Assembly (NCBI RefSeq): GCF_001753165.1
Contig: NZ_CP017448.1
Location: 2,250,462-2,314,461, forward strand
Reading direction: 5' to 3'
Origin: Acidihalobacter aeolianus
GTDB taxonomy: Bacteria; Pseudomonadota; Gammaproteobacteria; DSM-5130; Acidihalobacteraceae
Length of the DNA: 64,000 nt
This document shows positions 44,147 through 53,679 of this stretch, piece after piece. A model generated the notes under the pieces. It searched no databases. It saw only the letters and a program-made list of their open reading frames with translations, and was not told where the DNA came from. Every line of letters starts with the position of its first letter. Position 1 is the stretch's first letter. Both the position numbers and the translations under genes were made by a program.

Positions 44147-45205
44147 ATGAACAAGCTGGACAGACTGCTGGAGGGCATACCGCGCCATACGCTGGGCATA
44201 CTGTTGCTCACCCTGCTGGCACTCAACGTGCTGGCCTGGCTCGCCGCCTTCGGCCTCGCCACCATCCAGCCTGACATCCTCGCGCTTTCGCTGCTGGCCT
44301 GGGGCTTCGGCCTGCGTCACGCCTTCGACGTCGATCATATCGCGGCCATCGACAACGTCACCCGCAAGCTGCGCCAGGAAGGCAAGCGCCCCGTGGCCGT
44401 AGGCTTCTTTTTCGCGCTCGGCCATTCGACCATCGTCATCGCCCTGTCTGCGGTCATCGCCCTGGCCGGGCACGGCCTGAAGGCCGATTTCGGCTCGCTC
44501 TCGACCTTCGGCAATTTGTTCGGCACCACCGTTTCCGCCGGCTTCCTCACCCTCATCGGCCTGATCAACCTCGTCGTCTTGTGGCAGCTCGTCAAGGCCT
44601 GGCGCGATTACCGTCGCGGCCGCGACACCCGCGCACTGCGCGACGAGAACATCAACGCCCTGCTCGACCAACGTGGCTTTTTCTACCGTGCGTTCCGTTT
44701 CCTGTTCCGCCGCGTCAGCCGCAGTTGGCACATGTATCCCATCGGCGTGCTGTTCGGCCTGGGTTTCGACACCGCGACCGAAGTGGCCGTACTTGGCATC
44801 TCCGGCACGCTGGCTGCCAAGATCGATTTTCCATTCTGGGGCATCATGATCTTTCCCTTCCTGTTCACGGCGGGCATGACACTGATGGACTCGCTTGACG
44901 GAATGGTGATGCTGCGCGCTTACCACTGGGCGCTGTCCGACGCGCTGCGCCGACTTTATTTCAACACCATCATCACCGGCATGGCCTTGGGCCTTGCCCT
45001 GATCATCGGCACGCTCGAATGGCTGCAGGTGCTCGACATGCGTATCGGTAGCCAAGGCACATTCTGGAACTGGGTCAACAGCCTCGATTTCGGCGCCATC
45101 GGACTGGGCGCAGTGGCCATCATGCTGCTCACCTGGGTGCTGTCCGTCGCCTATTACCGGCTGCGCATCGCGCCCGGCGCCACCCTCGCCGACAACGGCG
45201 ACTGA
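44147..45205 (+). CDS. hoxN: Nickel/cobalt permease of the NiCoT family
   Basis: The 352-residue membrane protein has about eight helices. The NiCoT signatures are RHAFDVDHIAAIDNVTR (the HX4DH nickel motif in helix II), LGHSTIVI and LGFDTATEV. It supplies nickel for both hydrogenases. AGAGGA lies before the ATG. The cluster has no hupE, so HoxN probably takes that role. Confidence 0.94.
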   Translation: MNKLDRLLEGIPRHTLGILLLTLLALNVLAWLAAFGLATIQPDILALSLLAWGFGLRHAFDVDHIAAIDNVTRKLRQEGKRPVAVGFFFALGHSTIVIALSAVIALAGHGLKADFGSLSTFGNLFGTTVSAGFLTLIGLINLVVLWQLVKAWRDYRRGRDTRALRDENINALLDQRGFFYRAFRFLFRRVSRSWHMYPIGVLFGLGFDTATEVAVLGISGTLAAKIDFPFWGIMIFPFLFTAGMTLMDSLDGMVMLRAYHWALSDALRRLYFNTIITGMALGLALIIGTLEWLQVLDMRIGSQGTFWNWVNSLDFGAIGLGAVAIMLLTWVLSVAYYRLRIAPGATLADNGD

Positions 45206-45228
45206 CCGCATCCTGCAGGAGATTCATC

Positions 45229-45459
45229 ATGTGCCTCGGCATTCCCATGCAGATCGTCGAAATCAACGGCTACAACGCACGCTGCGAGGCCAAGGGCGTG
45301 GAACGCGACGTCAGCCTGTTCATGCTGCAGGACGAGACCGTCGCCGTCGGCGATCACGTCATGGTCCACGTCGGCTATGCCCTGCAGAAACTCACCGCCG
45401 AGGAGGCGCGCTCGACCTGGGATCTGCTCGACCAGATCATCGACAGCTCCGAGGTCTGA
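45229..45459 (+). CDS. hypC: HypC chaperone
   Basis: The 76-residue protein starts MCLGIPMQI with Cys2. It partners HypD in assembling Fe(CN)2CO and hands it to the large subunit. It is shorter than the HupF paralogue. CAGGAG precedes the ATG. Confidence 0.96.
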   Translation: MCLGIPMQIVEINGYNARCEAKGVERDVSLFMLQDETVAVGDHVMVHVGYALQKLTAEEARSTWDLLDQIIDSSEV

Positions 45460-45472
45460 GCGCGGAGCCCCC

Positions 45473-46573
45473 ATGACCCAGACCACCGCGCAGACCTGGC
45501 TGACCCGTATCCGCGAACTGGCGCTGCCGCGCCCCATCAGGCTGATGAACGTCTGCGGCGGCCACGAGCGCAGCATCAGCTTCTCCGGCATCCGCGGCGC
45601 GCTGCCGCCCGGCATCGAGATCATTCCAGGCCCCGGCTGCCCGGTCTGCGTCTGCCCCGAGGAGGACCTGTACGAGGCCATCCGTCTGAGCCTCGAGGAG
45701 GACGTGGTGCTGGTCGCCTTCGGCGACATGCTGCGCGTGCCGGCCAACGTGCCCAAGGGCGAACCCCGCTCGCTGGAACAGGCCCGCGCCGCGGGTGCGG
45801 ACGTGCGCCCGGTCGCCTCGCCGCAGGAGGCCGCCGCCATCGCCCGCGCCGAGCCCGACAAACCCGTGGTGTTCTTCGTCGCCGGCTTCGAGACGACCAC
45901 CGCGCCGGTGGCCGCGATGCTGGCCGAGGGCGTGCCCGACAACCTGCTGATCCTGCTCGCCGCGCGGTTGACCTGGCCGGCCGTGGCCATGCTGCTGGAC
46001 TTGGGCGAGGCGGCCTTCGACGCGCTGATCGCCCCTGGCCACGTCGCCACCGTGATGGGTCTCGAGGAATGGTCCTTCGTGGTCGAGCGTCACCGCATGC
46101 CCGCGGCGATCGCCGGCTTCACCCCGGAGAGCCTGCTCGCCGCCACCTACTCGGTGCTGCGCCAGACCATCGAAGGCAGGCCTTTCCTCGACAACTGCTA
46201 CCCCGAGCTGGTGCGCCCCGGCGGCAACCCCACGGCCCGGCGCTGGCTGAGCGAGGTGATGCAGGTCGAGGACGCCAACTGGCGCGGCATCGGCATCATC
46301 CCCGATTCCGGCTTCGCCCTGGGACCGGCCTGGCAGCACCTCGACGCACGGCGCGTATTCCCCGCGCCGGAGGGCACGCGGCGCCGCGCCGGCGAGATGC
46401 CGCCCGGCTGCGACTGCGCCTCGGTGGTGCTGGGCCGGATCTACCCGGACCAGTGCCGCCTTTACAGCCGCGCCTGCACCCCGCGCAACCCCATCGGCCC
46501 CTGCATGGTCTCCGACGAAGGCGCCTGCCGCATCTGGTGGTCGTCGGGGCTGCGCGAGGCGCGCAGCGCCTGA
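45473..46573 (+). CDS. hypD: HypD, Fe-S scaffold for the Fe(CN)2CO unit
   Basis: The 366-residue protein has NVCGGHERSISFSG, PGPGCPVCVCP and the C-terminal cluster ligands in GCDCASVVLG, CRLYSRACTPRNP and GPCMV. All expected HypD cysteines are present. ATG 45473 is chosen; the frame extends upstream into hypC. It follows hypC by 13 bp. Confidence 0.95.
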   Translation: MTQTTAQTWLTRIRELALPRPIRLMNVCGGHERSISFSGIRGALPPGIEIIPGPGCPVCVCPEEDLYEAIRLSLEEDVVLVAFGDMLRVPANVPKGEPRSLEQARAAGADVRPVASPQEAAAIARAEPDKPVVFFVAGFETTTAPVAAMLAEGVPDNLLILLAARLTWPAVAMLLDLGEAAFDALIAPGHVATVMGLEEWSFVVERHRMPAAIAGFTPESLLAATYSVLRQTIEGRPFLDNCYPELVRPGGNPTARRWLSEVMQVEDANWRGIGIIPDSGFALGPAWQHLDARRVFPAPEGTRRRAGEMPPGCDCASVVLGRIYPDQCRLYSRACTPRNPIGPCMVSDEGACRIWWSSGLREARSA

Positions 46574-46581
46574 GCTCAGCG

Positions 46582-48846
46582 ATGGCGGCCGTCAGATGGG
46601 TGGTGGGCGGTCGCGTGCAGGGCGTCGGCTATCGCCCCTTCGTCTACCGCCTCGCGCACCGCCTCGGCGTCGCCGGCACGGTGCGCAACGGCGCTGGCGT
46701 GGTGGAGATCGAGGCCCGCGGCGACGACGACGCCCTGGCGGCCTTCGCCGAGGCGCTGATCGCCGAGGCCCCCGCCATCGCCCGCCCGCAACTGCTCGAA
46801 CGCGGCGCGCCGACCGCGGCTGACGACATCGACGAGGGCTTCCGCATCCTGCCCAGCCGCGCCGGCGAAGCCCCGCGCAATCACGTACCGCCGGACTATT
46901 TCACCTGCCCCGACTGCCTCGTCGAGCTCGCCGACCCGGGCAACCGGCGCTACCGCTACCCCTTCATCAACTGCACCCAGTGCGGACCCCGCTACACCCT
47001 GATCCGCGCCCTGCCCTACGACCGCGCGGCCACCACCATGGCGGGCTTCGCGCTGTGCCCCGAATGTCGTCGCGAATACGAGGACCCGCTCGACCGCCGT
47101 TTCCACGCCGAACCGGTGGCCTGCCCCACCTGCGGGCCGCAACTGGCGTTCGTCGCCGGCGACGAACGCGTCGCGGGCAATGAGGCCGCATTGACCGCCG
47201 CCGTCGGCATGCTGCGCGCCGGAGCCACCGTCGCGGTCAAGGGCATCGGCGGCTACCATTTGCTGTGCGACGCACGGAACGAAACCGCCGTCGCCCGGCT
47301 GCGCGCGCGCAAGCCGCGCCCGCACAAACCGCTGGCCGTGCTCTTCGCCGAGGACCTGCGCGACCTGCACCGCGTCGCCGATCTCTCGCCCGCGCACGAA
47401 ACGGCGCTGCGCGCGCCGGAACGCCCCATCGTGCTCGTGCCGCTACGCGATGGGCACGGCCTCGCGCCCTCCGTCTGCCCTGGCCTGAACGAACTCGGCG
47501 TCCTGCTGCCCTACAGCCCGCTGCACCATCTGCTCGCGGCCGATTTCGACGGGCCGCTGGTCGCCACCTCGGCCAATCCCAGCGGTGAACCGGTGCTCAC
47601 CGACGAGGCCGAGGCCGAAAACCGGCTCGCGGACGTGGCCGACGCCTTTCTGCACCATAACCGCCCCATCGAGCGTCCGGCCGACGATTCGGTGCTGCGC
47701 GTCGTCGCCGGGCGCGCGCGTCCGCTGCGCCTCGGCCGCGGGCTGACGCCGCTCGAACTCGAACTGCCGCAGCCGCTGTCCCGCCCGCTGCTCGCCGTCG
47801 GCGGCCACCTGAAGAACACCGTCGCGCTGGCCTGGGAAAACCGCGTCGTCGTCTCGCCGCACCTCGGCGACCTTGTCGGCCCGCGCGCCCGCGACCTCTT
47901 TGCGCGTACCATCGCCGACCTGCAGCGGCTCTACGGCGTGCGCGCCGAGGCCGTGGCCTGCGACGCGCACCCGGATTACGCCAGCACCCGCTGGGCCGCC
48001 GCCCAGGCACTGCCGGTGCACCGCGTCTGGCATCATCACGCGCACGCCTCCGCCGTCGCCGGCGAACATCCCGCTCACCACCGCTGGCTGGCCTTCGCCT
48101 GGGACGGCGTCGGCCTCGGCCCCGACGGCACGCTGTGGGGCGGCGAGGCGCTGTACGGCGCACCGGGCCATTGGAGACGCGTCGGCAGCCTGCGCCCGTT
48201 CCGCCTGCCGGGCGCCGGACGCGCCGGGCGCGAACCCTGGCGCAGCGCCGCCGCCCTGCGCTGGAAGGCGGGCATGCCGTGGCCGCTCGGCGGCGAAACG
48301 GCGGCAGGCGATGCTGCACTCCTGCGCAGCGCCTGGGAGCGCGATCTCAACTGCCACCGCAGCAGCGCCGCCGGCCGCGTCTTCGACGCCGTCGCCGCAC
48401 TGCTGGGTCTGGTCCGCGAGACGAGCTTCGAGGGTCAGGGCCCGATGTACCTCGAAGCCCTAGCGGCCCAGGCCGGAACGGCCAAGGCCGTCGCGCTGCC
48501 GCTGGCGCAGGACGACACGGGCCTGTGGATCACCGACTGGGCGCCGCTGCTGACCCTGCTCGACGACCCTGCGCGCGCGCCTGCCGAGAAGGCCGCATCC
48601 GTACACGAAAGCCTGGCCCGGGCCATCCTCGCCCAATCGCTGGCCCTGCGCGAACGCGAACCGGTCGATGCCGTCGCCCTGAGCGGCGGCGTGTTCCAGA
48701 ACCGCCTGCTCGCCGAGCGCACGCTGGCCCTGCTCGACGCCGAGGGCTTCGACACGCACCTCGGCGAGCGCATTCCCTGCAACGACGCGGGACTGAGCTT
48801 CGGACAGGTCGTCGAATATGCGGCCGCGACCTCGAATCCGTCTTAA
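46582..48846 (+). CDS. hypF: HypF, carbamoyltransferase for cyanide ligand synthesis
   Basis: The 754-residue protein has an acylphosphatase domain (VQGVGYRPFVYRLA, about 1-90). Zinc fingers follow (CPDCL, CTQCGPRYT, CPECRREYEDP, CPTCGP), then a YrdC-like domain and a Kae1-like carbamoyl-transfer domain with WHHHAHASAV. It makes the thiocarbamate on HypE. The start follows hypD by 8 bp; longer open frames upstream are not needed. Confidence 0.95.
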   Translation: MAAVRWVVGGRVQGVGYRPFVYRLAHRLGVAGTVRNGAGVVEIEARGDDDALAAFAEALIAEAPAIARPQLLERGAPTAADDIDEGFRILPSRAGEAPRNHVPPDYFTCPDCLVELADPGNRRYRYPFINCTQCGPRYTLIRALPYDRAATTMAGFALCPECRREYEDPLDRRFHAEPVACPTCGPQLAFVAGDERVAGNEAALTAAVGMLRAGATVAVKGIGGYHLLCDARNETAVARLRARKPRPHKPLAVLFAEDLRDLHRVADLSPAHETALRAPERPIVLVPLRDGHGLAPSVCPGLNELGVLLPYSPLHHLLAADFDGPLVATSANPSGEPVLTDEAEAENRLADVADAFLHHNRPIERPADDSVLRVVAGRARPLRLGRGLTPLELELPQPLSRPLLAVGGHLKNTVALAWENRVVVSPHLGDLVGPRARDLFARTIADLQRLYGVRAEAVACDAHPDYASTRWAAAQALPVHRVWHHHAHASAVAGEHPAHHRWLAFAWDGVGLGPDGTLWGGEALYGAPGHWRRVGSLRPFRLPGAGRAGREPWRSAAALRWKAGMPWPLGGETAAGDAALLRSAWERDLNCHRSSAAGRVFDAVAALLGLVRETSFEGQGPMYLEALAAQAGTAKAVALPLAQDDTGLWITDWAPLLTLLDDPARAPAEKAASVHESLARAILAQSLALREREPVDAVALSGGVFQNRLLAERTLALLDAEGFDTHLGERIPCNDAGLSFGQVVEYAAATSNPS

Positions 48847-48919
48847 CTCGCGAAACTTTGAGCCCTAAAAACATTGCGTTAAGAAACTTTTGCGAAACAG
48901 AACGAAAGGAAACACCATC

Positions 48920-49930
48920 ATGCAGGACACCCACGTCTCCCTCGCCCACGGCAACGGCGGACGCTACATGCGCGAACTGATCGAGGAACTGTTCGCGCGG
49001 CACCTCGCCAACCCGCGCCTCGACGTGGACGCCGACGCGGTGGCGATTCCGCTGCCGCCCGGCGATGTGCTGGTGACCACCGACGGCTTCACCGTGCAGC
49101 CGCTGGAGTTCCCGGGCGGGGACATCGGCGCACTGGCAGTGCACGGCACGGTCAACGACCTTGCCGTGGCCGGCGCGCGGCCGCACTATCTCACGCTCAA
49201 CGTGTTCGTCGAGGAAGGTTTCGAGATCGCCGCCCTCGAACGCATCGTGGCCAGCCTGGCGCGCGCCGCGCGCGAGGCCGGCGTGGCGGTGGCGGCGGGC
49301 GACACCAAGGTGCTGCGCCGCGGCGAGGGCGGCGGCTTGTATCTCGCCACCACCGGCGTCGGCATCCGCGAACCGGGACGGCGTCTCGGCCTGCGCGAGG
49401 TGCGTGCCGGCGACCGCGTGCTGGTCAGCGGCCCGGTGGGCGACCACGGCGTGGCGGTGATGCTCGCACGCGAGCAGTTCGGCCTGCGCGGCGACCTGCG
49501 CTCCGACGCCGCCACCGTACTGCCACTGACCGAAGCCCTGCTCGGCATCGACGGCCTGCGCTTCATGCGCGACCCCACCCGCGGCGGTCTCGCCACCGTG
49601 GCCAACGAGATCGTCCGCGCCACGGGTCTCGACCTGCACCTCGACGAAGCACAGATCCCGGTGCGCCAGCCTGTGCGCGCGGTCTGCGAAATGCTCGGCT
49701 ACGACCCGCTCTACCTCGCCTGCGAAGGCCGCGTGGTCGCGGTCGTCGCCCCCGAGACGGCCGATGCCGCCCTCGCCGCCTGGCGCGAACTGGCCGGCGG
49801 CACCGAAGCCGCACTGGTCGGCACGCTCAGCGAAGCCCGGAACCGCGCCCACGCCATCCTGCGCACCCCGCTCGGCGGCGAACGCGTGCTGGAAGAGCTG
49901 GAAGACGACCCGCTGCCACGGATCTGCTGA
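48920..49930 (+). CDS. hypE: HypE, thiocyanate-forming maturation protein
   Basis: The 336-residue AIR-synthase-fold protein has LAHGNGGRYMRELI at the start and DPTRGGLATVANE in the core. The invariant C-terminal PRIC ends in the cysteine that carries the cyanide. HypF carbamoylates it and HypE dehydrates it. ATG 48920 is taken with AAAGGA upstream; a 10-codon upstream extension is unsupported. It closes the hydrogenase cluster. Confidence 0.95.
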   Translation: MQDTHVSLAHGNGGRYMRELIEELFARHLANPRLDVDADAVAIPLPPGDVLVTTDGFTVQPLEFPGGDIGALAVHGTVNDLAVAGARPHYLTLNVFVEEGFEIAALERIVASLARAAREAGVAVAAGDTKVLRRGEGGGLYLATTGVGIREPGRRLGLREVRAGDRVLVSGPVGDHGVAVMLAREQFGLRGDLRSDAATVLPLTEALLGIDGLRFMRDPTRGGLATVANEIVRATGLDLHLDEAQIPVRQPVRAVCEMLGYDPLYLACEGRVVAVVAPETADAALAAWRELAGGTEAALVGTLSEARNRAHAILRTPLGGERVLEELEDDPLPRIC

Positions 49931-50414
49931 GGACTGCTTTGGGATGGCAACCAGAAGTATGGGGATGGATAGCCAATTTCGCATTGGAGAAGAACTGCTC
50001 CGCTTCGACTGGACGGTCGACGCCGCCAACGCATTTGAATTTCATCGAAAGCCTGGGGCAACACGTGTTGCAGACAAGCTGTATTTTCGCCTCTCTAGTC
50101 CCGACCTCGAAGCCCATGCAAAAAAACAACACAGCGAGTTCGAGGTAACTGAATGTCGATACCGCCGGTTAATGCCTGGGCATTGCCTGGACTCACACGC
50201 CCATCAGCAGCCAGGCCCCCACCAAAAAAAAGATAATTTAGATACACTAAATGGGTCAAAATAAAAACAAATTATAAGCGCGTTACCGTGGAACGCATCA
50301 CCTCCCGCACCACACCTCCATACACCAATATCCGCTTCGCACATCTACGATATCTAGTGACAACATACACTAACGTTCGAATGCCAGCTAACAGTCAATA
50401 TTTCCCCACGCAGG
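49931..50414. other. AT-richer decayed stretch after hypE
   Basis: GC falls sharply past 50100. An open frame containing MATRSMGMDSQFRIGEELL continues to 50264 but has no ribosome site or family likeness. I see no terminator for the hydrogenase operon and no repeat here. Confidence 0.45.
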
Positions 50415-50812
50415 TCAGCCCATGCATCGAGGCAACTCTGCTACAGCTTTTACTCCTTCAAACATTTTTACATTATCAGCAGCAGAATGTGCCGGATGTT
50501 TTTTTCTTCTAAGATATTTCTCAAGCTCGTCATCCTTTAGTGCGAAATAGTCTCCATATGCTTCCGCAAGCCAAGGAAACCCCATAGACTTTTGTCTCGC
50601 AACAACCTCAATCTCTTTTTTGTCGTTTTCTAGCTTTATTTCCAATCTCTCACCTCCTCTTCATGGTCGTTGATTGACTTCTCAAGATTATCTAGCTTTG
50701 GCTTTAACTCCAAGTATTTTTTTGAGTTTGATGTAATCACAGACAGCCAAGAAATTATCATGTATATAATAATTATTGATACGATGACTATCGCCCATAT
50801 TTGCCCATCCAT
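50415..50812 (-). pseudogene. Broken membrane-anchored coiled-coil protein (two overlapping frames)
   Basis: Frame one (50636-50812) starts MDGQIWAIVIVSIIIYMI, a membrane helix. It continues as coiled coil (YLELKPKLDNLEKSIND) and stops at RDWK. Frame two (50415-50645, TTG start) continues the coiled coil as MEIKLENDKKEIEVVARQ and then GFPWLAEAYGDYFALKDDEL. One extra T at about 50645 would fuse them as HEEEVRDLEIKLEND, so this looks like one gene split by a single-base loss. The end of frame two is abrupt and may be a further truncation. GAGGAGG before the TTG leaves open a genuine two-gene operon. The family is not recognised. Confidence 0.55.
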
Positions 50813-50887
50813 TGCAATTTATTCTCATTTTAATGTTAATTACAGGATTGTTTGCCGCTTCGAAACATTCATGAACACTCTACGAAG

Positions 50888-51298
50888 CTATCGCACCTCA
50901 TCCAGCAAATCAGGATGACGCCCCAGCACTTCGAGCAGCTTCACGACTGAACGAGGTGGCTCGACCTTGCCGAGTTCGTAACGACTGAATGCGTTCACGC
51001 CCCCACCAAAGATGTCGGCAGCCTCCTGTTGGGTCAGACGCAACTTTTTCCGAATCCGCCGGATTTCAGCCGACTGCCTAACCTTCTTCTCAGTCAGTAA
51101 CGCATCGCTGACTGCCGCATAACGTTCAGCACTGGCCGCATCGGCAAACTCGATCTCATCACACTGATCGCAAAACCAGCCATGCACGTCCTTAACGACC
51201 TTACTCAGGTCTCCGAGAGAGACGGTCACATCGCGTGTATCAAGACGCATGTGTCCCGCCTCACAATGCATGCAGGGTCGGGAAGATTTCATGTTCAT
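50888..51298 (-). CDS. mqsA: MqsA-type antitoxin (zinc finger plus HTH)
   Basis: The 136-residue protein has two CxxC pairs (RPCMHCEAG and WFCDQCDEI) for the N-terminal zinc domain. A C-terminal helix-turn-helix (about 80-130) includes RLTQQEAADIFGGGVNAFSRYE. This is the MqsA/YgiT layout: it neutralises MqsR and represses the operon. Its ATG overlaps the reconstructed mqsR stop by 4 bp. The reading frame is intact although the toxin gene is not. Confidence 0.9.
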   Translation of the reverse strand: MNMKSSRPCMHCEAGHMRLDTRDVTVSLGDLSKVVKDVHGWFCDQCDEIEFADAASAERYAAVSDALLTEKKVRQSAEIRRIRKKLRLTQQEAADIFGGGVNAFSRYELGKVEPPRSVVKLLEVLGRHPDLLDEVR

Positions 51299-51598
51299 TT
51301 CCTCTTAAACGAAATCACAATCGCGCCATCGGTTCTAAGCGTGAACTTGACGTAGGCCATTCCTGCCGCAGTCGGTACGTGATACACATCCTGCCATTGC
51401 CTGTGATCCTGACACATCGTCATGCTCTGTGTAGAACATCGTGCGGTCGATACTGAGTACCGCTGCCATCATGTCGGCGCTACTCAACCCCATCTCTCGT
51501 CCACCATCAATGGGCGACCGTGTAAACGAAGCGATGCCTAGACGAGCAACGGCTTCCTTGATCTGGGCAAGGTTGTGATGGGGGTTGCGGTTCTCCAC
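51295..51598 (-). pseudogene. mqsR: MqsR-type RNase toxin gene with single-base frameshift
   Basis: The GTG start gives ENRNPHHNLAQIKEAVARLG and then MMAAVLSIDRTMFY, the first two thirds of MqsR. After FY the frame runs off into unrelated residues. Deleting one G at 51429 (plus strand GCTCTGTGTAGAA to GCTCTTGTAGAA) restores FYKSMTMCQDHRQWQDVYHV and a proper end, AIVISFKRK. The restored stop overlaps the mqsA start as ATGA, exactly as in intact mqsRA operons. The toxin is therefore inactivated by a one-base insertion, or there is a sequencing error. Confidence 0.85.
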
Positions 51599-51607
51599 GG
51601 CCCGTTA

Positions 51608-51624
51608 TCAACCTTAATGGTTAA
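51608..51624. promoter_or_regulatory. MqsA-type operator upstream of mqsRA
   Basis: AACC-TTAAT-GGTT (51610-51622) is a palindrome like the AACCT-N3-AGGTT boxes bound by MqsA. It sits 11 bp before the mqsR start. Confidence 0.6.
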
Positions 51625-52112
51625 TTTTGCAAAGGGGGTTATGGGTTACGCCGGGGAGACTGGAGCAGTCAGTGAAAGACTGAAAGATGAGACTGATTCG
51701 TTCTGACTTGACCAGCCTATTGCATGGCAATTGACCAAGCTTTCAGCCATACCGAGAATGGAAGTTGGTCTTCGATGGGCAGCAGAATCCCTCATCAGGA
51801 AGCTGCCGGATATCATGCGAAGTGAAGCATCCCCTAAAATCAGGTCAACTTTTCCCGGCAGCGCGATTTGCAGCGAGAAACGCTGTAACTTATTTATTAT
51901 CAAGGATATACGAGTCCACGTGGGAGCGCCAATATTCTCTTCGTGCCATCGTCATCACCCCACAGCCCGTTGATTTAATGTGTTTACCGGCTAGGGAAAC
52001 CACTCCGGATCAAGATCGTTACTGCAGCCAACCGGATGGTGCTTTTGCAGCGCGCAAATACGCCGCAACGAAAGCCTTCCATACAATCAATTCCCGCAAT
52101 CACAGGTCACGA
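51625..52112. other. Intergenic stretch with no supported gene
   Basis: About 490 bp between mqsRA and the outer-membrane protein gene. Short open frames occur on both strands (for example 51646-51903 minus), but none has motifs or a ribosome site. Confidence 0.5.
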
Positions 52113-52568
52113 ATGACAACCTGCAAACATGGACTCGGTGCACTGATCTGCGCCATCGGCGTTTGTTTGAGCATATCCCCTGCGCATGCTGGATCGGCCA
52201 ATTTCTCGGCCGGTTACAATTTGATTCCCAACTCTTATTACGCTGCCATCGGCTATCGCGAAGGCTATTGGGGTGCCGAAGCGATGCTGATGACCATGGG
52301 CCGTGAGGAACCCACGGTGCGTCCCGGGCCCGAAAGCAACTTCGACCTCATGGGCTATCTTCCCTGGGCCGGTCTTTTCATGCGCGGCGGCGTGGTAGTT
52401 GGCTGGGGCAAGGTAGGTTACGACATCGGCATCGGAGATGACCTCGCGATCAACCGACATTGGGCTATACGGATTCAAGACATCCACTTCCACGCAACCG
52501 AAGATCAGCAGCAAAGTGCCGAATCCGAGCACCAAATATCGATTGGTGTCCGCTACCAGTTCCAGTGA
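52113..52568 (+). CDS. Small exported beta-barrel-like protein
   Basis: The 151-residue protein has a signal peptide (LGALICAIGVCLSISPAHA, cleavage near 26). Alternating strands with aromatic ends follow (NLIPNSYYAAIGYREG, GVVVGWGKVGYDIGIG). It ends in ISIGVRYQFQ, the C-terminal aromatic typical of outer-membrane barrels. I do not recognise the family. The frame is open upstream to 51765, but that part lacks a signal. The last gene of the polysaccharide operon converges on it. Confidence 0.65.
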   Translation: MTTCKHGLGALICAIGVCLSISPAHAGSANFSAGYNLIPNSYYAAIGYREGYWGAEAMLMTMGREEPTVRPGPESNFDLMGYLPWAGLFMRGGVVVGWGKVGYDIGIGDDLAINRHWAIRIQDIHFHATEDQQQSAESEHQISIGVRYQFQ

Positions 52569-52578
52569 CCTTCAAGGT

Positions 52579-53679
52579 TTAACGCACGCCAATCGCACGC
52601 CTGAGAATCGCGCGATACGCCCCTCGCCACCACGGCACACGCCCCTGCTGGCGCGATTTCCATGCCTGCAGTGCCTGCAACGTGCCCTCCGGGGTGCTCA
52701 GGCCGCGCCCTGCGATGTCGAGATAGAGCGGGTACAGGATCAGGGCCCCGGCCACGAGTTCGTCCAAAGCGAGCCTACGGCTACGTCGCGGCAGCGGCAC
52801 CTTGTCCTCGGTCAGGCCCCAGCCAGCGTAGAAGGGGTGCCCGTAGCAGACCACGCGCAAACCGCGCAGCAGTGCTTCGAACCCGCTGAGCGAAGTCATG
52901 GTATGCACTTCGTCGACCTGCGCCAGCATGCGCTCCATGGGCACATCGCTGACGCAGGCGTCGCACCATCGCTCAGCCTCGTCTTCTTGTGCACCCAGGA
53001 TGCGCAGTCGCGCCTCCACGTCAGGATGCGGTTTGTAGACAAGGAATGCGTCTGGATTGGCAGCGCGGACGGCCTGCAGCAGGGCCATGTTGCCACGCAC
53101 TGCGGCGCCCCCGCGGGCGATGGAGGCATCACTCTCGACCTGTCCCGGCACCAGAATGACACGCGGCACATCAGCCGGCCGCGCCCACTCGCCCTGACCG
53201 ACGTTGTACTTGGTGACCCCACCTGCCGCGACCGCCTCGCGCAGGGCCGCGGCGCGCGCGCGGCAGGTGGGCGTGAACTCGGCATGCTGCAGCAGCCATT
53301 CCAGATCGGAGGGTTGCGACGCGTCGTAATACATACCCCGCGTGTCGACCACCCAGGACAACGGTCGGGTCAGCTCTGCGCCCAATCCTACCGAGCGCAG
53401 GAAACCGTCCTCCATACGCACCACTGGCATTTCCTTGGGCATGCCATCCGGCCGCTCGGCAGACCCCCACAATAGCAGGCCAGCCGGCTGGCTCAGCCGA
53501 GCCCCTGGCTCCACGAAGGTAACCTGACGTCCTGGGAAGCAACGGCGCACGAAGCGCCATTTCCAGCGAGGGAAAGACCAGGCATAGAGGCGTTCAGGAA
53601 ACTCGTGCAGGCGCGCGGTAGCTTCCAGCCCCTCCACCTCGGCGCAGGCCTGCGCCGGCAAATTCAGATCGCTCGGCAT
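52579..53679 (-). CDS. KpsC-like beta-Kdo transferase, single module
   Basis: The 366-residue protein carries VVRMEDGFLRSVGLGAELTR and DTRGMYYDASQPSDLEWLL, the capsule-synthesis KpsC signature, and YKPHPDVE and EVHTMTSLSGFEALL further on. Full KpsC has two such modules in about 670 residues; only one is present. KpsC and KpsS build the poly-Kdo linker that joins capsule to lipid. It is the last of five minus-strand genes with overlapping ends (16 bp with the preceding glycosyltransferase). Confidence 0.8.
   Translation of the reverse strand: MPSDLNLPAQACAEVEGLEATARLHEFPERLYAWSFPRWKWRFVRRCFPGRQVTFVEPGARLSQPAGLLLWGSAERPDGMPKEMPVVRMEDGFLRSVGLGAELTRPLSWVVDTRGMYYDASQPSDLEWLLQHAEFTPTCRARAAALREAVAAGGVTKYNVGQGEWARPADVPRVILVPGQVESDASIARGGAAVRGNMALLQAVRAANPDAFLVYKPHPDVEARLRILGAQEDEAERWCDACVSDVPMERMLAQVDEVHTMTSLSGFEALLRGLRVVCYGHPFYAGWGLTEDKVPLPRRSRRLALDELVAGALILYPLYLDIAGRGLSTPEGTLQALQAWKSRQQGRVPWWRGAYRAILRRAIGVR

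Noticed and set aside
49764-50264. 166-codon frame overlapping the end of hypE
   Set aside because: Its first part is hypE in another frame, and the remainder has no ribosome site or recognisable family.
51646-51903. 85-codon minus-strand frame before the barrel-like gene
   Set aside because: No ribosome site or homology, and competing frames on the other strand are equally long.
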